DNA from: Flavicella sp049625305 | GTDB lineage: Bacteria; Bacteroidota; Bacteroidia; Flavobacteriales; Flavobacteriaceae | Length of the DNA stretch: 24,688 bases | Direction: 5' to 3' | Assembly: GCA_049625305.1 (NCBI GenBank) | Contig: JBMZVD010000028.1 | Location: 1 to 24,688, forward strand | Shown: piece by piece, positions 1-8,133 of the stretch | How the letters are laid out: each line of letters opens with the position of its first letter | Numbering within the stretch: the first letter of the stretch is position 1 | Made by a program: the position numbers and the translations under genes | The notes under the pieces: generated by a model | The model's input: only the letters and a program-made list of their open reading frames with translations | What the model was told of the DNA's origin: nothing | Database searches by the model: none

Positions 1-221
1 TCGGCTGCATATTCAGGATGCTTGTTAATTTTCATTCGATTGGCTTCTTCGATAGTTCGCCCAGCATCTTGTTCGATATTCCATGCTGGTGTACAAACAT
101 GTTCCAAAAACCACTTTGTCTTTTTAAGGTCTCCATTAAAACGCTTCAAGAACAGGTATTCAGGATTCCAATCTACGAGTACACCTCCTAAGTCAAAAAT
201 AATAGTTGTAATCTTTTTCAT
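1..221 (-). CDS. HAD-superfamily hydrolase, N-terminal fragment (cut by window edge)
   Basis: The reverse strand from the ATG at 221 encodes at least 73 residues that begin with a hydrophobic strand leading into FDLGGVLVDWNPEYLF. This is motif I of subfamily IA HAD phosphatases, with the nucleophilic Asp at residue 10; in this branch the second motif Asp is replaced by Gly, as is usual for the YihX-like and epoxide-hydrolase-like members. Members typically dephosphorylate small sugar phosphates or related metabolites in the cytoplasm; the substrate cannot be told from this fragment. The start lies 18 bases after the prfB stop and is preceded by a purine-rich AGCAGGTG, so it is probably co-transcribed with prfB. 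The rest of the gene, including motifs II-IV, is outside the window. Confidence 0.85.
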   Translation of the reverse strand, partial: MKKITTIIFDLGGVLVDWNPEYLFLKRFNGDLKKTKWFLEHVCTPAWNIEQDAGRTIEEANRMKINKHPEYAA

Positions 222-239
222 CACCTGCTTATTGTTATG

Positions 240-1346
240 TTACAGTTGATTTTCTTCTGAAGTATCCGATTTTAACATTAGAAATGCTTTCAAAAAACCG
301 TCTAGATTTCCATTCATTACAGCATCAACATTTCCTGTTTCATGGGCAGTACGAACGTCTTTGACCAATTTATAAGGATGCATAACATAATTACGAATCT
401 GAGAGCCAAATTCTATTTTCATTTTGCCGGCTTCAATTTCGTTACGTTTTTCCATTTTCTTTTGTAACTCTATTTCATACAATTGTGATTTTAACAATTG
501 CAGCGCTTTGGTTTTATTGTCAAGTTGTGAACGCGTTTCTGAATTTTCAATCATAATTCCAGACGGTTTATGGCGCAGTCGAACAGCGGTTTCAACCTTG
601 TTCACATTTTGTCCACCAGCTCCAGAAGCCCGCATAGTTTCCCAAGAGATATCACCAGCGTTGATTTCTATTTCTATCGTGTCGTCTACCATTGGGTATA
701 CATATACAGAGGCAAACGAGGTATGTCGTTTTGCATTGCTGTCAAATGGAGAGATACGTACCAATCGGTGAACACCATTTTCTCCTTTGAGGTAACCGAA
801 GGAATAATCTCCTTCAATCTCTAAAGTAACGGTTTTAATTCCCGCTACATCTCCAGCTTGAAAATTCAACTCCTTTACTTTGTATCCTTTATTTTCTGCC
901 CACATTAAATACATACGCATCAACATATTGGCCCAATCACAACTTTCAGTACCACCAGCACCTGCAGTGATTTGAAGTACTGCACTGAGGTTGTCACCTT
1001 CGTCTGAAAGCATGTTTTTAAATTCAATTGCCTCAATTGCTTCCATCAACTTTGTTTCCAGTGTGTTGATTTCATCTTCTGTAGCTTCTCCTTCTTTGAA
1101 AAAATCTAATAATACTGATAGGTCGTCCAAAGAACTCGTGATGAAGGTGTAGTCTTCGACCCACTGTTTTAAATTTCTGAGGTTTTTAAGTAGGATTTCA
1201 GCCTTTTTTGGGTCGTTCCAAAAATCTGGATTGGCACTTTTTTCTTCCTCGTTTTTAATCAGTATTTGCTTTTTGTCTATTTCGAGATAATTTTTCAAAC
1301 GTGAGACTCTATCTGCAATTTTTTGAAGCTGTTCGTGTGTAATCAT
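240..1346 (-). CDS. prfB: Peptide chain release factor 2 (RF2)
   Basis: RF2 ends translation at UGA and UAA codons. The 368-residue product has the RF2-specific tripeptide SPF (about residues 199-201), which reads the stop codon, and the universal GAGGQ loop (GGQ about 244-246), which triggers peptidyl-tRNA hydrolysis in the ribosome. Length and the helical N-terminal domain match the family. I chose the ATG at 1346, which begins MITHEQL, over an in-frame ATG at 1361, because homologues start near here and the upstream codons overlap a -7 promoter element. Many bacteria have a +1 programmed frameshift (CUU UGA C) near codon 26; here the equivalent stretch (KNYLEID, codons 18-24) is read straight through with CTC GAA, so the autoregulatory frameshift is absent. 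The HAD hydrolase follows after 18 bases. Confidence 0.97.
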   Translation of the reverse strand: MITHEQLQKIADRVSRLKNYLEIDKKQILIKNEEEKSANPDFWNDPKKAEILLKNLRNLKQWVEDYTFITSSLDDLSVLLDFFKEGEATEDEINTLETKLMEAIEAIEFKNMLSDEGDNLSAVLQITAGAGGTESCDWANMLMRMYLMWAENKGYKVKELNFQAGDVAGIKTVTLEIEGDYSFGYLKGENGVHRLVRISPFDSNAKRHTSFASVYVYPMVDDTIEIEINAGDISWETMRASGAGGQNVNKVETAVRLRHKPSGIMIENSETRSQLDNKTKALQLLKSQLYEIELQKKMEKRNEIEAGKMKIEFGSQIRNYVMHPYKLVKDVRTAHETGNVDAVMNGNLDGFLKAFLMLKSDTSEENQL

Positions 1347-1350
1347 ATTA

Positions 1351-1358
1351 CAAAAATA
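1351..1358 (-). promoter_or_regulatory. Probable -7 promoter element of prfB
   Basis: The reverse strand reads TATTTTTG, an exact match to the Bacteroidota -7 consensus TAnnTTTG, ending only four bases before the prfB ATG at 1346. No clear TTG -33 element is seen. If this is the true promoter, transcription would start at or next to the start codon, giving a nearly leaderless mRNA. This is inferred from the motif only. Confidence 0.45.
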
Positions 1359-1449
1359 CACATTTCTATGACGTAGGCTTTAGAAAATAAGACTTTTGAT
1401 TTGTATAAGATTCTTGTGATTTTACAAATGAAAACAGCTTATTATTTTT

Positions 1450-1457
1450 TAACTTCG
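1450..1457 (+). promoter_or_regulatory. Possible -7 promoter element of msrA
   Basis: TAACTTCG matches the variant TAnnTTCG of the flavobacterial -7 element and lies 18 bases before the msrA ATG at 1476. A convincing -33 TTG at proper spacing is not visible. Confidence 0.35.
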
Positions 1458-1475
1458 TACAAAATAAATACAATT

Positions 1476-2012
1476 ATGGCAATAGCGTTAGCAACATTAG
1501 GAAATGGTTGTTTTTGGTGTACAGAAGCAATATTTAAGCATTTGAAAGGGGTTGTAGATGTAACTCCTGGATTTAGTGGAGGAACAATTAAAAACCCCGC
1601 TTACAGAGAAGTAATAACGGGACGTACCGGACATGCAGAGGTATTGCACATCAGTTATGATACGGAGCTCGTGTCTTTTGAAAAATTGCTAGAAGTCTTT
1701 TTTGCTACTCATGACCCAACAACTTTAAACCGTCAAGGAAATGATATTGGAACACAGTACCGTTCGGCAATTTTTTACCACGACAATGTCCAACAAGAAA
1801 TTGCAAATAAAACAATAGATGCCTTGACTTCAGCTTCAGTTTATTCAGATCTAATAGTAACTGAGGTAACTGCTTTTGAAGCTTTTTACCCTGCTGAAGA
1901 TTATCACAATGATTACTTTGCCGGTCATTCTGAAGAGCCTTATTGCAATTTGGTGATTCAACCCAAGGTGAAAAAGTTTTTACAAAACTTTAAGTCCGAT
2001 TTGAAAAAATAA
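1476..2012 (+). CDS. msrA: Peptide-methionine (S)-S-oxide reductase MsrA
   Basis: MsrA reduces the S epimer of methionine sulfoxide in free or protein-bound methionine, repairing oxidative damage in the cytoplasm. The 178-residue product shows the signature GCFWCTE near the N-terminus (nucleophilic Cys at residue 12), the conserved GRTGHAE and GTQYRS stretches, the YHNDYF motif, and a C-terminal PYCNLVIQPK that probably holds the resolving Cys. I chose the ATG at 1476 because MAIALATLGNGCFWC is the normal family start; the 25-codon upstream extension from 1401 is not conserved in character and overlaps the likely promoter. The gene is divergent from prfB and convergent with the MG2/plug gene, with a strong terminator right behind it. 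Confidence 0.97.
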   Translation: MAIALATLGNGCFWCTEAIFKHLKGVVDVTPGFSGGTIKNPAYREVITGRTGHAEVLHISYDTELVSFEKLLEVFFATHDPTTLNRQGNDIGTQYRSAIFYHDNVQQEIANKTIDALTSASVYSDLIVTEVTAFEAFYPAEDYHNDYFAGHSEEPYCNLVIQPKVKKFLQNFKSDLKK

Positions 2013-2038
2013 TTAGAAACGAACTCCTTACAAAAAAG

Positions 2039-2068
2039 CAAGCCCAACTTAATATTAAGTTGGGCTTG
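2039..2068. terminator. Bidirectional rho-independent terminator between msrA and the convergent gene
   Basis: A perfect 30-base inverted repeat has arms 2039-2053 and 2054-2068, with core arm AAGCCCAACTTAAT. A T-rich tract follows on the plus strand (TTTGTTT), and on the minus strand a run of six T follows one base after the stem (the A run at 2032-2037). It sits in the 80-base gap between the converging stop codons of msrA and the MG2/plug gene and so can serve both. Confidence 0.9.
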
Positions 2069-2092
2069 TTTGTTTGAGTTATTTAAAACTAT

Positions 2093-4576
2093 TTATTCCA
2101 CTGTAAAAGTTGTCCATCCGTGTATAGGAGTTCCATTATCAGAAATCCCTTCAATTTCAATGATAAAATCTCCTTTACTATCGCTAGTAAAAAAGGAAAC
2201 AGGAGTAGGAGCTGTGGCTTTGGACCTCAAGCTAGGTTCCCAGTGCAGTGTGGTTCTAATATCTGCTTTCATCATCTCTTCAAAACCTTCCAAATGATTT
2301 GGCGCGTAGAATTCGCGTGCGGTATAAAAACCACTTCCTTTGAAATCGATGATGCCCGGTTTACGCTTGATGTATTTGGCAGCAGCATCTAAGTTTCCAG
2401 TATTTGAATACAAGGCTACCACACCATTTCCACCATTGGCAAACATTGATGCTTCTGAACCTTTCAAAATATCTATAAAAGAAATCTCACTTCCTGAAAC
2501 ATCTTCTAAAAATTCTGCTTCAATTTCCATTCCGTCTAAGTAGAACACAGCAGGAGCTCCACCACGCATGGTAACTTCAGTTCCGTTTACAAAAACTCCA
2601 TTCATTCGTCGAAGTAAATCAAATAAATTTAATGAGTTGGCACCATTGATATCTTCCATAACCATTCTTCCAGACGGTTCCCCGTATCCTGTAGTTTCAA
2701 ACATGGCTTGATCTCTAGCAGACAAAGCTTCTTCTTTTTCAGCTTTGATCGTTACTTCGTCCAGCATTCGACGTTCTGTTTCGTATTGTTGATTTACTTC
2801 CTCTATGTACTGATTGATCTTTAGAAAGCTCTTTGCAAAGTCCTCCGATTCGGTAACTCTCTTAGTTCTTTTACTCACTTTAGGACTGTCAGCAGGAGGG
2901 TCTACAAGTATGAGTAAATTTCGGTCTCTACTTCGTGTAGAGTTAAAGTCAGTTTTACGGGCTTCTAACAGAATCGGGATGCTGTCAAAAAACACAAAAG
3001 GACCGTAAGAAAAGTTACCGTCTTTAGAAGATCTCAAAGTGTCTTGATAAACCCCATTACCCAGAATACTCAAACGCGTAGCAGCAGGCATAAAATCATA
3101 GGGTTTTTTAAGATTTTTTGTTCTTCCACTGATAAAAATTCCTTTTTCAATAGGAAATTTATTCGTAGGCTTTTCCTCGTCTAACAAACTGGTCCAAGTA
3201 AAACGTCTCCATCCATTTGTCATCATGACAAGGTCTAATAAGTAACGTTGTTTTACATCATTTTCTTTGCTAAAGAAATACCCCGGGTCTTCTACTTCAC
3301 CTCTTAGGTCTGAATTTAACAAGAGCCATGTCTTGATGTTTTTAGATGTTGTTTTATAGGGTACTGCTGTCATATCACGAACTGCCATGGATAGGCTACT
3401 AGTAACTAAAGTTCCGAGTTTGTTTTTGACCGAGATATGAAAATTAGCTTTTTGTCTAGCCGCTAGGTTAGGGGTATTGTTTTGAATGTCTAACTTGAGA
3501 TAGTTATTAGGGTTGTCAACATAGATAAGACGTTCACATACAGGGTTTCCTTCTTGATTGAAAAGAGTCAGATGACAAACACCATCTTGCAACTCTGTTG
3601 TCGCTATTTTTACGGTGTATTTGTTTGTGTTTTTAGTCTCAGATCTTTCAAATAATAATTTTCCTCTTTGATGTCCAACCAAATAGGTGCTCAACAATCC
3701 TTTTTCTGTATTGCTAGCCACATCGATTACTATATGACTTCCATTGTTAGAAGCTTGTAAACTATATCCCTTCTCGATTGCCTTCGGAAGGTTGTACAAT
3801 TCTTCAGCCCCATTGATATCCATGACAACGTAATACTCTTTTCCTTTTTTAGGCGTAAAATTGAACAAACCCATGCCGTAAGGAAGAGTTTTAAATGTAA
3901 AAATCTCTTTTCCTCCGGTTTCGTACAATGTACCCGAAAGACGTTCGTCATAATAGTGTTTGTCGTGTATTTTTAAAGCAACAATATTTTTAAGTCCATT
4001 CACTAAATTACCGCCTTCTGGGTAAAATTTTATTTCAGGATGTAAATTGAAATTTGTTGCACGCTCTTTGTCTTTGGAAGTTTTATTCTCTTTGTTGATA
4101 TCAGTTGAAACTTCCTGAAGACTGTCTTTTTTTGAAGGTGAAAGTATGGATATTTCCTTTTGAAAGAACAGAGAAGCATCTTCATTTCGCATCGCATTGG
4201 TATAAGCGCGAATCAAGTAATCTCCTTCATTCCAATCTTTAGATATTTTGAAGTCACCAGCTGCGCTCATATGGTGGGTGTACAGTTTCTTTTTGGAGAC
4301 AATACTATCATTTTCATTGATCAATTCTACATATAATATTTTACTTTTTGTAGAGGCAGAATGGTTGATTCCATTTACGAGATAACTGCTAAACCAAATA
4401 TCTTCATCTAGTGAATAGTACGGTTTATCGGTCTGTATATAGATTTTTTCAGGGAAATTTTCAGATTCATATGCTAATAATTTCTGTCTAACTTTAGTAA
4501 TAAAATCTCCTTCAACATAGAGGGTAAAGGAAAGAGTAACGATACAAAAGAATAGAAGGACTAAGCTTCGTTTCAT
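2093..4576 (-). CDS. Exported MG2-domain protein with TonB-receptor plug domain, no barrel
   Basis: The 827-residue protein begins with a signal peptide (MKRSLVLLFFCIVTLSFTLY) without a lipobox. Residues about 44-135 start with YIQTDKPYYSLDEDIWF and resemble the MG2 domain of alpha-2-macroglobulins. The middle contains further beta-rich, macroglobulin-like segments. Around residues 615-740 is a TonB-dependent-receptor plug: LDEVTIKAE, then a LFDLLRRMNGVFV segment, a VTMRGG/FYLDGMEIE stretch and GNGVVALYSNTG. About 85 residues follow, far too few for a 22-strand barrel. Related large proteins are common in Bacteroidota, usually annotated by their plug or carboxypeptidase-regulatory domain; their job is not known to me. 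It is likely periplasmic or outer-membrane associated, perhaps working with barrel proteins encoded elsewhere. It is a single-gene unit with its own upstream region and a terminator on both sides. Confidence 0.8.
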   Translation of the reverse strand: MKRSLVLLFFCIVTLSFTLYVEGDFITKVRQKLLAYESENFPEKIYIQTDKPYYSLDEDIWFSSYLVNGINHSASTKSKILYVELINENDSIVSKKKLYTHHMSAAGDFKISKDWNEGDYLIRAYTNAMRNEDASLFFQKEISILSPSKKDSLQEVSTDINKENKTSKDKERATNFNLHPEIKFYPEGGNLVNGLKNIVALKIHDKHYYDERLSGTLYETGGKEIFTFKTLPYGMGLFNFTPKKGKEYYVVMDINGAEELYNLPKAIEKGYSLQASNNGSHIVIDVASNTEKGLLSTYLVGHQRGKLLFERSETKNTNKYTVKIATTELQDGVCHLTLFNQEGNPVCERLIYVDNPNNYLKLDIQNNTPNLAARQKANFHISVKNKLGTLVTSSLSMAVRDMTAVPYKTTSKNIKTWLLLNSDLRGEVEDPGYFFSKENDVKQRYLLDLVMMTNGWRRFTWTSLLDEEKPTNKFPIEKGIFISGRTKNLKKPYDFMPAATRLSILGNGVYQDTLRSSKDGNFSYGPFVFFDSIPILLEARKTDFNSTRSRDRNLLILVDPPADSPKVSKRTKRVTESEDFAKSFLKINQYIEEVNQQYETERRMLDEVTIKAEKEEALSARDQAMFETTGYGEPSGRMVMEDINGANSLNLFDLLRRMNGVFVNGTEVTMRGGAPAVFYLDGMEIEAEFLEDVSGSEISFIDILKGSEASMFANGGNGVVALYSNTGNLDAAAKYIKRKPGIIDFKGSGFYTAREFYAPNHLEGFEEMMKADIRTTLHWEPSLRSKATAPTPVSFFTSDSKGDFIIEIEGISDNGTPIHGWTTFTVE

Positions 4577-4601
4577 AGGAGTGATTTTTGGTTATTTTTC
4601 G

Positions 4602-4609
4602 TAAATATA
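4602..4609 (-). promoter_or_regulatory. Possible -7 element of the MG2/plug gene
   Basis: The reverse strand reads TATATTTA, one base off TAnnTTTG, about 25 bases before the ATG at 4576. No -33 TTG is evident, so this is only a candidate. Confidence 0.3.
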
Positions 4610-4677
4610 CATTTTTGTTTGTATAGACTATATTAATAGTTAAAGGTTTAACAGATTTGATAAAAAAACAAAAAAAA

Positions 4678-4705
4678 AAACGACTGTCACACAGGACAGT
4701 CGTTT
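4678..4705 (-). terminator. Rho-independent terminator of lpdA
   Basis: The arms AAACGACTGTC (4678-4688) and GACAGTCGTTT (4695-4705) are perfectly complementary around a six-base loop. On the minus strand the stem is followed by a long T run (the A run at 4670-4680), about 27 bases beyond the lpdA stop. Confidence 0.9.
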
Positions 4706-4731
4706 CTTGTTTTAGCTAAGCTATTTTATGT

Positions 4732-6120
4732 TTACAGGTGAATTACTTCATCGTAAGCATCTGCAACTGCTTCCATAACCGCTTCACTCATAGTAGGGTG
4801 AGGGTGAACAGTTTTTAACACTTCGTGACCTGTAGTTTCTAGTTTACGTCCCAAAACTGCTTCTGCAATCATATCAGTAACACCCGCTCCGATCATATGG
4901 CATCCTAACCATTCACCGTATTTAGCGTCGAATATTACTTTTACAAAACCATCTTTAGTTCCAGCAGCACTTGCTTTACCTGAGGCAGAGAAAGGGAATT
5001 TACCAACTTTAATCTCATATCCAGCTTCTTTGGCTTTTGCTTCAGTCAAACCAACAGAGGCAATTTCTGGTGATGCATAGGTACATCCAGGAATATTCCC
5101 ATAATCGATTGCTTCTGTGTGCAATCCGGCTATTTTTTCAACACAAGTAATTCCTTCTGCGGAAGCAACGTGTGCCAAAGCTTGTCCCGGTACTACATCT
5201 CCAATGGCATAGTAACCAGGAATGTTAGTTTGGTAGAAGTCGTTTACCATGATTTTGTCTCTGTCAACCACGATACCTACATCTTCCAACCCTAAATTTT
5301 CAATATTAGATTTGATCCCAACAGCAGACAATAGGATGTCAGCTTCTAGAGTTTCTTCTCCTTTTTTTGTCTTTACAGTAGCTACAACACCTTTACCAGA
5401 AGTATCTACAGATTCAACTGATGAATTTGTCATTACTTTGATACCAGATTTCTTTAAAGACTTTTCAAATTGCTTTGAAACATCGATATCTTCAACAGGA
5501 ACAATGTTTGGCATAAACTCAACAATAGTTACTTCAGTACCCATTGAATTGTAGAAATGAGCAAATTCAACACCGATGGCACCAGAACCAACAACAATCA
5601 TTTTTTTAGGTTGTTTCGGCAACGTCATTGCTTGACGGTATCCGATTACCTTTTTACCATCTTGTGGTAAGTTTGGCAATTCGCGTGATCTAGCACCTGT
5701 TGCAATAATGATATGATCAGCACTATATTCAGTTACTGTTCCATCAGCAGCAGTAACGTCTACTTTTTTTCCAGCCTTAATTTTACCAAAACCATCGATG
5801 ACATCAATCTTATTCTTTTTCATCAAAAAAGAAATCCCCTTACTCATTCCTTCAGCAACACCACGACTTCTTTTGATTACTGCTTCAAAATCTTTATCAA
5901 TCGCTTCTGCTTTTAAACCATATTCATCTACGTGTTTTAAGTAGTCATACACTTGTGCACTTTTTAAAAGGGCTTTTGTAGGAATACATCCCCAGTTCAA
6001 ACAGATTCCACCCAAGCTTTCTTTTTCAACTACTGCGGTTTTAAAACCCAATTGAGAAGCTCTAATGGCAGTTACATAACCACCAGGACCACTTCCAATT
6101 ACTATAACATCGTATTTCAT
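4732..6120 (-). CDS. lpdA: Dihydrolipoyl dehydrogenase (E3)
   Basis: E3 reoxidises the dihydrolipoyl groups of pyruvate and 2-oxoglutarate dehydrogenase complexes (and of glycine cleavage) with FAD and NAD+. The 462-residue product has the FAD-binding GSGPGG (residues 9-14), the redox-active disulfide GGICLNWGC (Cys40 and Cys45), an NAD-binding GSGAIG, the second FAD motif ending in AIGDV, and the C-terminal HPHPTMSE with the catalytic His about 441 and Glu about 446. Length is normal. No E1 or E2 genes are adjacent; it stands alone, 133 bases downstream of argS, with its own -7 element and a strong terminator. It is likely shared by several complexes encoded elsewhere. Confidence 0.97.
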   Translation of the reverse strand: MKYDVIVIGSGPGGYVTAIRASQLGFKTAVVEKESLGGICLNWGCIPTKALLKSAQVYDYLKHVDEYGLKAEAIDKDFEAVIKRSRGVAEGMSKGISFLMKKNKIDVIDGFGKIKAGKKVDVTAADGTVTEYSADHIIIATGARSRELPNLPQDGKKVIGYRQAMTLPKQPKKMIVVGSGAIGVEFAHFYNSMGTEVTIVEFMPNIVPVEDIDVSKQFEKSLKKSGIKVMTNSSVESVDTSGKGVVATVKTKKGEETLEADILLSAVGIKSNIENLGLEDVGIVVDRDKIMVNDFYQTNIPGYYAIGDVVPGQALAHVASAEGITCVEKIAGLHTEAIDYGNIPGCTYASPEIASVGLTEAKAKEAGYEIKVGKFPFSASGKASAAGTKDGFVKVIFDAKYGEWLGCHMIGAGVTDMIAEAVLGRKLETTGHEVLKTVHPHPTMSEAVMEAVADAYDEVIHL

Positions 6121-6154
6121 TGTATATAATTTTATTTTTTCTAAAACAATGCTG

Positions 6155-6162
6155 CAAATTTA
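6155..6162 (-). promoter_or_regulatory. Probable -7 promoter element of lpdA
   Basis: The reverse strand reads TAAATTTG, an exact TAnnTTTG match, 34 bases before the lpdA ATG, within the 133-base argS-lpdA gap. A -33 TTG is not obvious. Confidence 0.5.
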
Positions 6163-6253
6163 AGAAACTAAGTTTAATTTTTGCCTGCGATTGCTTTATT
6201 TTTCATTCTTTATTTTTCGGTACTTTCTGTTGTGTTTATCCTGTCGAAATGGA

Positions 6254-8029
6254 TTACATTCTCTCTGGGACAGCGATTCCCAAAAGGTCAAATCCAGATT
6301 TGATAATTTGTCCAACTTTGTCAGACAATTGTGTTCTAAATATTTTTAAGTTTTCTTCTTCACAACCTAGTATATAAGAACTTTGGTAAAAAGAATTGTA
6401 TTCCTTCACCAAGTCATAGGTATAATTGGCAATCAAAGCAGGGCTTTGGTTTTTTGCTGCTAATTGAATTGTTTCTGGAAAGAGTTGGATTTGTTTGATC
6501 ACGGCTCTTTCTTTATCACTGATAGTATAGGTACCCGCTACTTTACTAAAATTGAAGTCTGCTTTGCGTAAAATAGATTGAATTCTGGCATAGGTGTACT
6601 GTATGAAAGGTCCAGTGTTTCCGTTAAAATCAATAGATTCTTTAGGATCGAATAAGATTCTTTTTTTAGGATCTACCTTAAGGATGTAATATTTCAAAGC
6701 CCCCATTCCAATAGTAGTGTACAATGATTCTTTTTCTGCATCAGAATAACCGTCCAATTTTCCTAATTCTTGAGATATTTCTTTGGCAGTCGATGCCATT
6801 TCAACCATCAATTCATCAGCATCAACCACGGTTCCCTCTCGAGACTTCATTTTTCCAGATGGGAGATCCACCATACCGTATGACAAATGATGCATATTTT
6901 CAGCCCATTCGTAACCTAATTTTTTAAGGATTAAGAAAAGTACCTTAAAGTGGTAATCCTGTTCATTTCCAACAGTATAGGTCAAAGAGTCAATATCAAA
7001 GTCTTGAAACCTTTCAATGGCAGTTCCAATATCTTGAGTGATGTAAACAGAGGTTCCATCTGATCGCAAAACTATTTTTTCATCCAATCCTTCATCAGTC
7101 AAATCGATCCATACAGAGCCGTCTTCTTTTTTGAAAAAAACACCTTTTTCAAGTCCATTTGTAACCACATCTTTTCCTAAAAGATAAGTGTTACTTTCGA
7201 AATAATTTTTGTCAAAATCAACTCCCATAGCTTTATAAGTAGCATCAAATCCATCGTATACCCATTGGTTCATTGTTTCCCAAAGCGCAACGACAGCTTT
7301 GTCTCCAGCTTCCCATTTTTGTAACATTTGTTGTGCTTCCAATAGGATAGGAGCTTGTTTTTTTGCCTCTTCTTCAGTTTTACCTTCAGCGACTAAAGCT
7401 TCAATGTCTTCTTTGTAGGCTTTGTCAAAAGCAACATAATAGTTACCTACGAGTTTATCTCCTTTAAGACCACTACTTTCTGGAGTTTCTCCTTTTCCAA
7501 ATTTTTGCCAAGCCAACATGCTTTTACAAATATGAATTCCTCTATCATTGATAATTTGAGTTTTGTATACTTTTTTTCCAGCCCCCGCTAAGATTTTAGA
7601 TACGGAATACCCTAAAAGATTGTTTCTTACATGACCTAAATGTAGTGGTTTGTTGGTGTTAGGAGAGGAGTATTCTACCATTACGGCTTTATCCCCTTCT
7701 TTTGGGTTGCCCAAACCATAGTTTTCAAGTGGGTAAATACTCTGAAATGCATCTTTGAAGTAGTTCTCTGAAATAACAAGATTCAAAAAACCTTTTACCA
7801 CATTGAAATCCTCAACAACCGCAATGTTTTCTTTTAAATACTCTCCAATCTGAGTACCAATCGCAACGGGATTGCCACGTAATGTCTTCAAAAGAGCAAA
7901 TACGACAATGGTGATGTCTCCTTCGAAATCTTTTTTTGTGGCTTGAAATTCTATACTGTTGATTTCTTTTTCAAATATAGAGAGTACTGCTTCTTTTACG
8001 GCAGTTGTTAATAACGACTGAATGTTCAT
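6254..8029 (-). CDS. argS: Arginyl-tRNA synthetase
   Basis: ArgS charges tRNA-Arg with arginine in the cytoplasm. The 591-residue class I synthetase shows the N-terminal Add1 domain, the HIGH-type motif in PLHLGHVRNN (HLGH at 130-133), a VEYSSPNTNKP stretch just before it, GTSVYITQDIG in the Rossmann fold, the KMSKS-equivalent KMKSREG (393-399), and a C-terminal DALR anticodon-binding domain that ends in GFDLLGIAVPERM. Length is typical. It has a well-formed promoter in the short gap behind the K+ channel gene, and lpdA follows 133 bases downstream with its own promoter. Confidence 0.98.
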   Translation of the reverse strand: MNIQSLLTTAVKEAVLSIFEKEINSIEFQATKKDFEGDITIVVFALLKTLRGNPVAIGTQIGEYLKENIAVVEDFNVVKGFLNLVISENYFKDAFQSIYPLENYGLGNPKEGDKAVMVEYSSPNTNKPLHLGHVRNNLLGYSVSKILAGAGKKVYKTQIINDRGIHICKSMLAWQKFGKGETPESSGLKGDKLVGNYYVAFDKAYKEDIEALVAEGKTEEEAKKQAPILLEAQQMLQKWEAGDKAVVALWETMNQWVYDGFDATYKAMGVDFDKNYFESNTYLLGKDVVTNGLEKGVFFKKEDGSVWIDLTDEGLDEKIVLRSDGTSVYITQDIGTAIERFQDFDIDSLTYTVGNEQDYHFKVLFLILKKLGYEWAENMHHLSYGMVDLPSGKMKSREGTVVDADELMVEMASTAKEISQELGKLDGYSDAEKESLYTTIGMGALKYYILKVDPKKRILFDPKESIDFNGNTGPFIQYTYARIQSILRKADFNFSKVAGTYTISDKERAVIKQIQLFPETIQLAAKNQSPALIANYTYDLVKEYNSFYQSSYILGCEEENLKIFRTQLSDKVGQIIKSGFDLLGIAVPERM

Positions 8030-8049
8030 AGGTTTTCAAATTTGATTGG

Positions 8050-8080
8050 CAAATTTAGCAATAAATAGGAGGGTGTACAA
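8050..8080 (-). promoter_or_regulatory. Probable argS promoter (-33 TTG and -7 TAAATTTG)
   Basis: On the reverse strand a TTG (8078-8080) is followed after 20 bases by TAAATTTG (8050-8057), fitting the flavobacterial TTG / TAnnTTTG arrangement. The predicted start would leave a leader of roughly 15 bases before the ATG at 8029. Confidence 0.55.
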
Positions 8081-8133
8081 TACTTGTTTCAAAAACAACA
8101 GGATATTTTTTTAAAGGCATACCGACACTATTT

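Noticed and set aside
1401..1475. A 25-codon in-frame extension upstream of msrA
   Set aside because: The family start is at MAIALATLGNGCFWC (1476); the extension has no MsrA-like features and overlaps the probable promoter.
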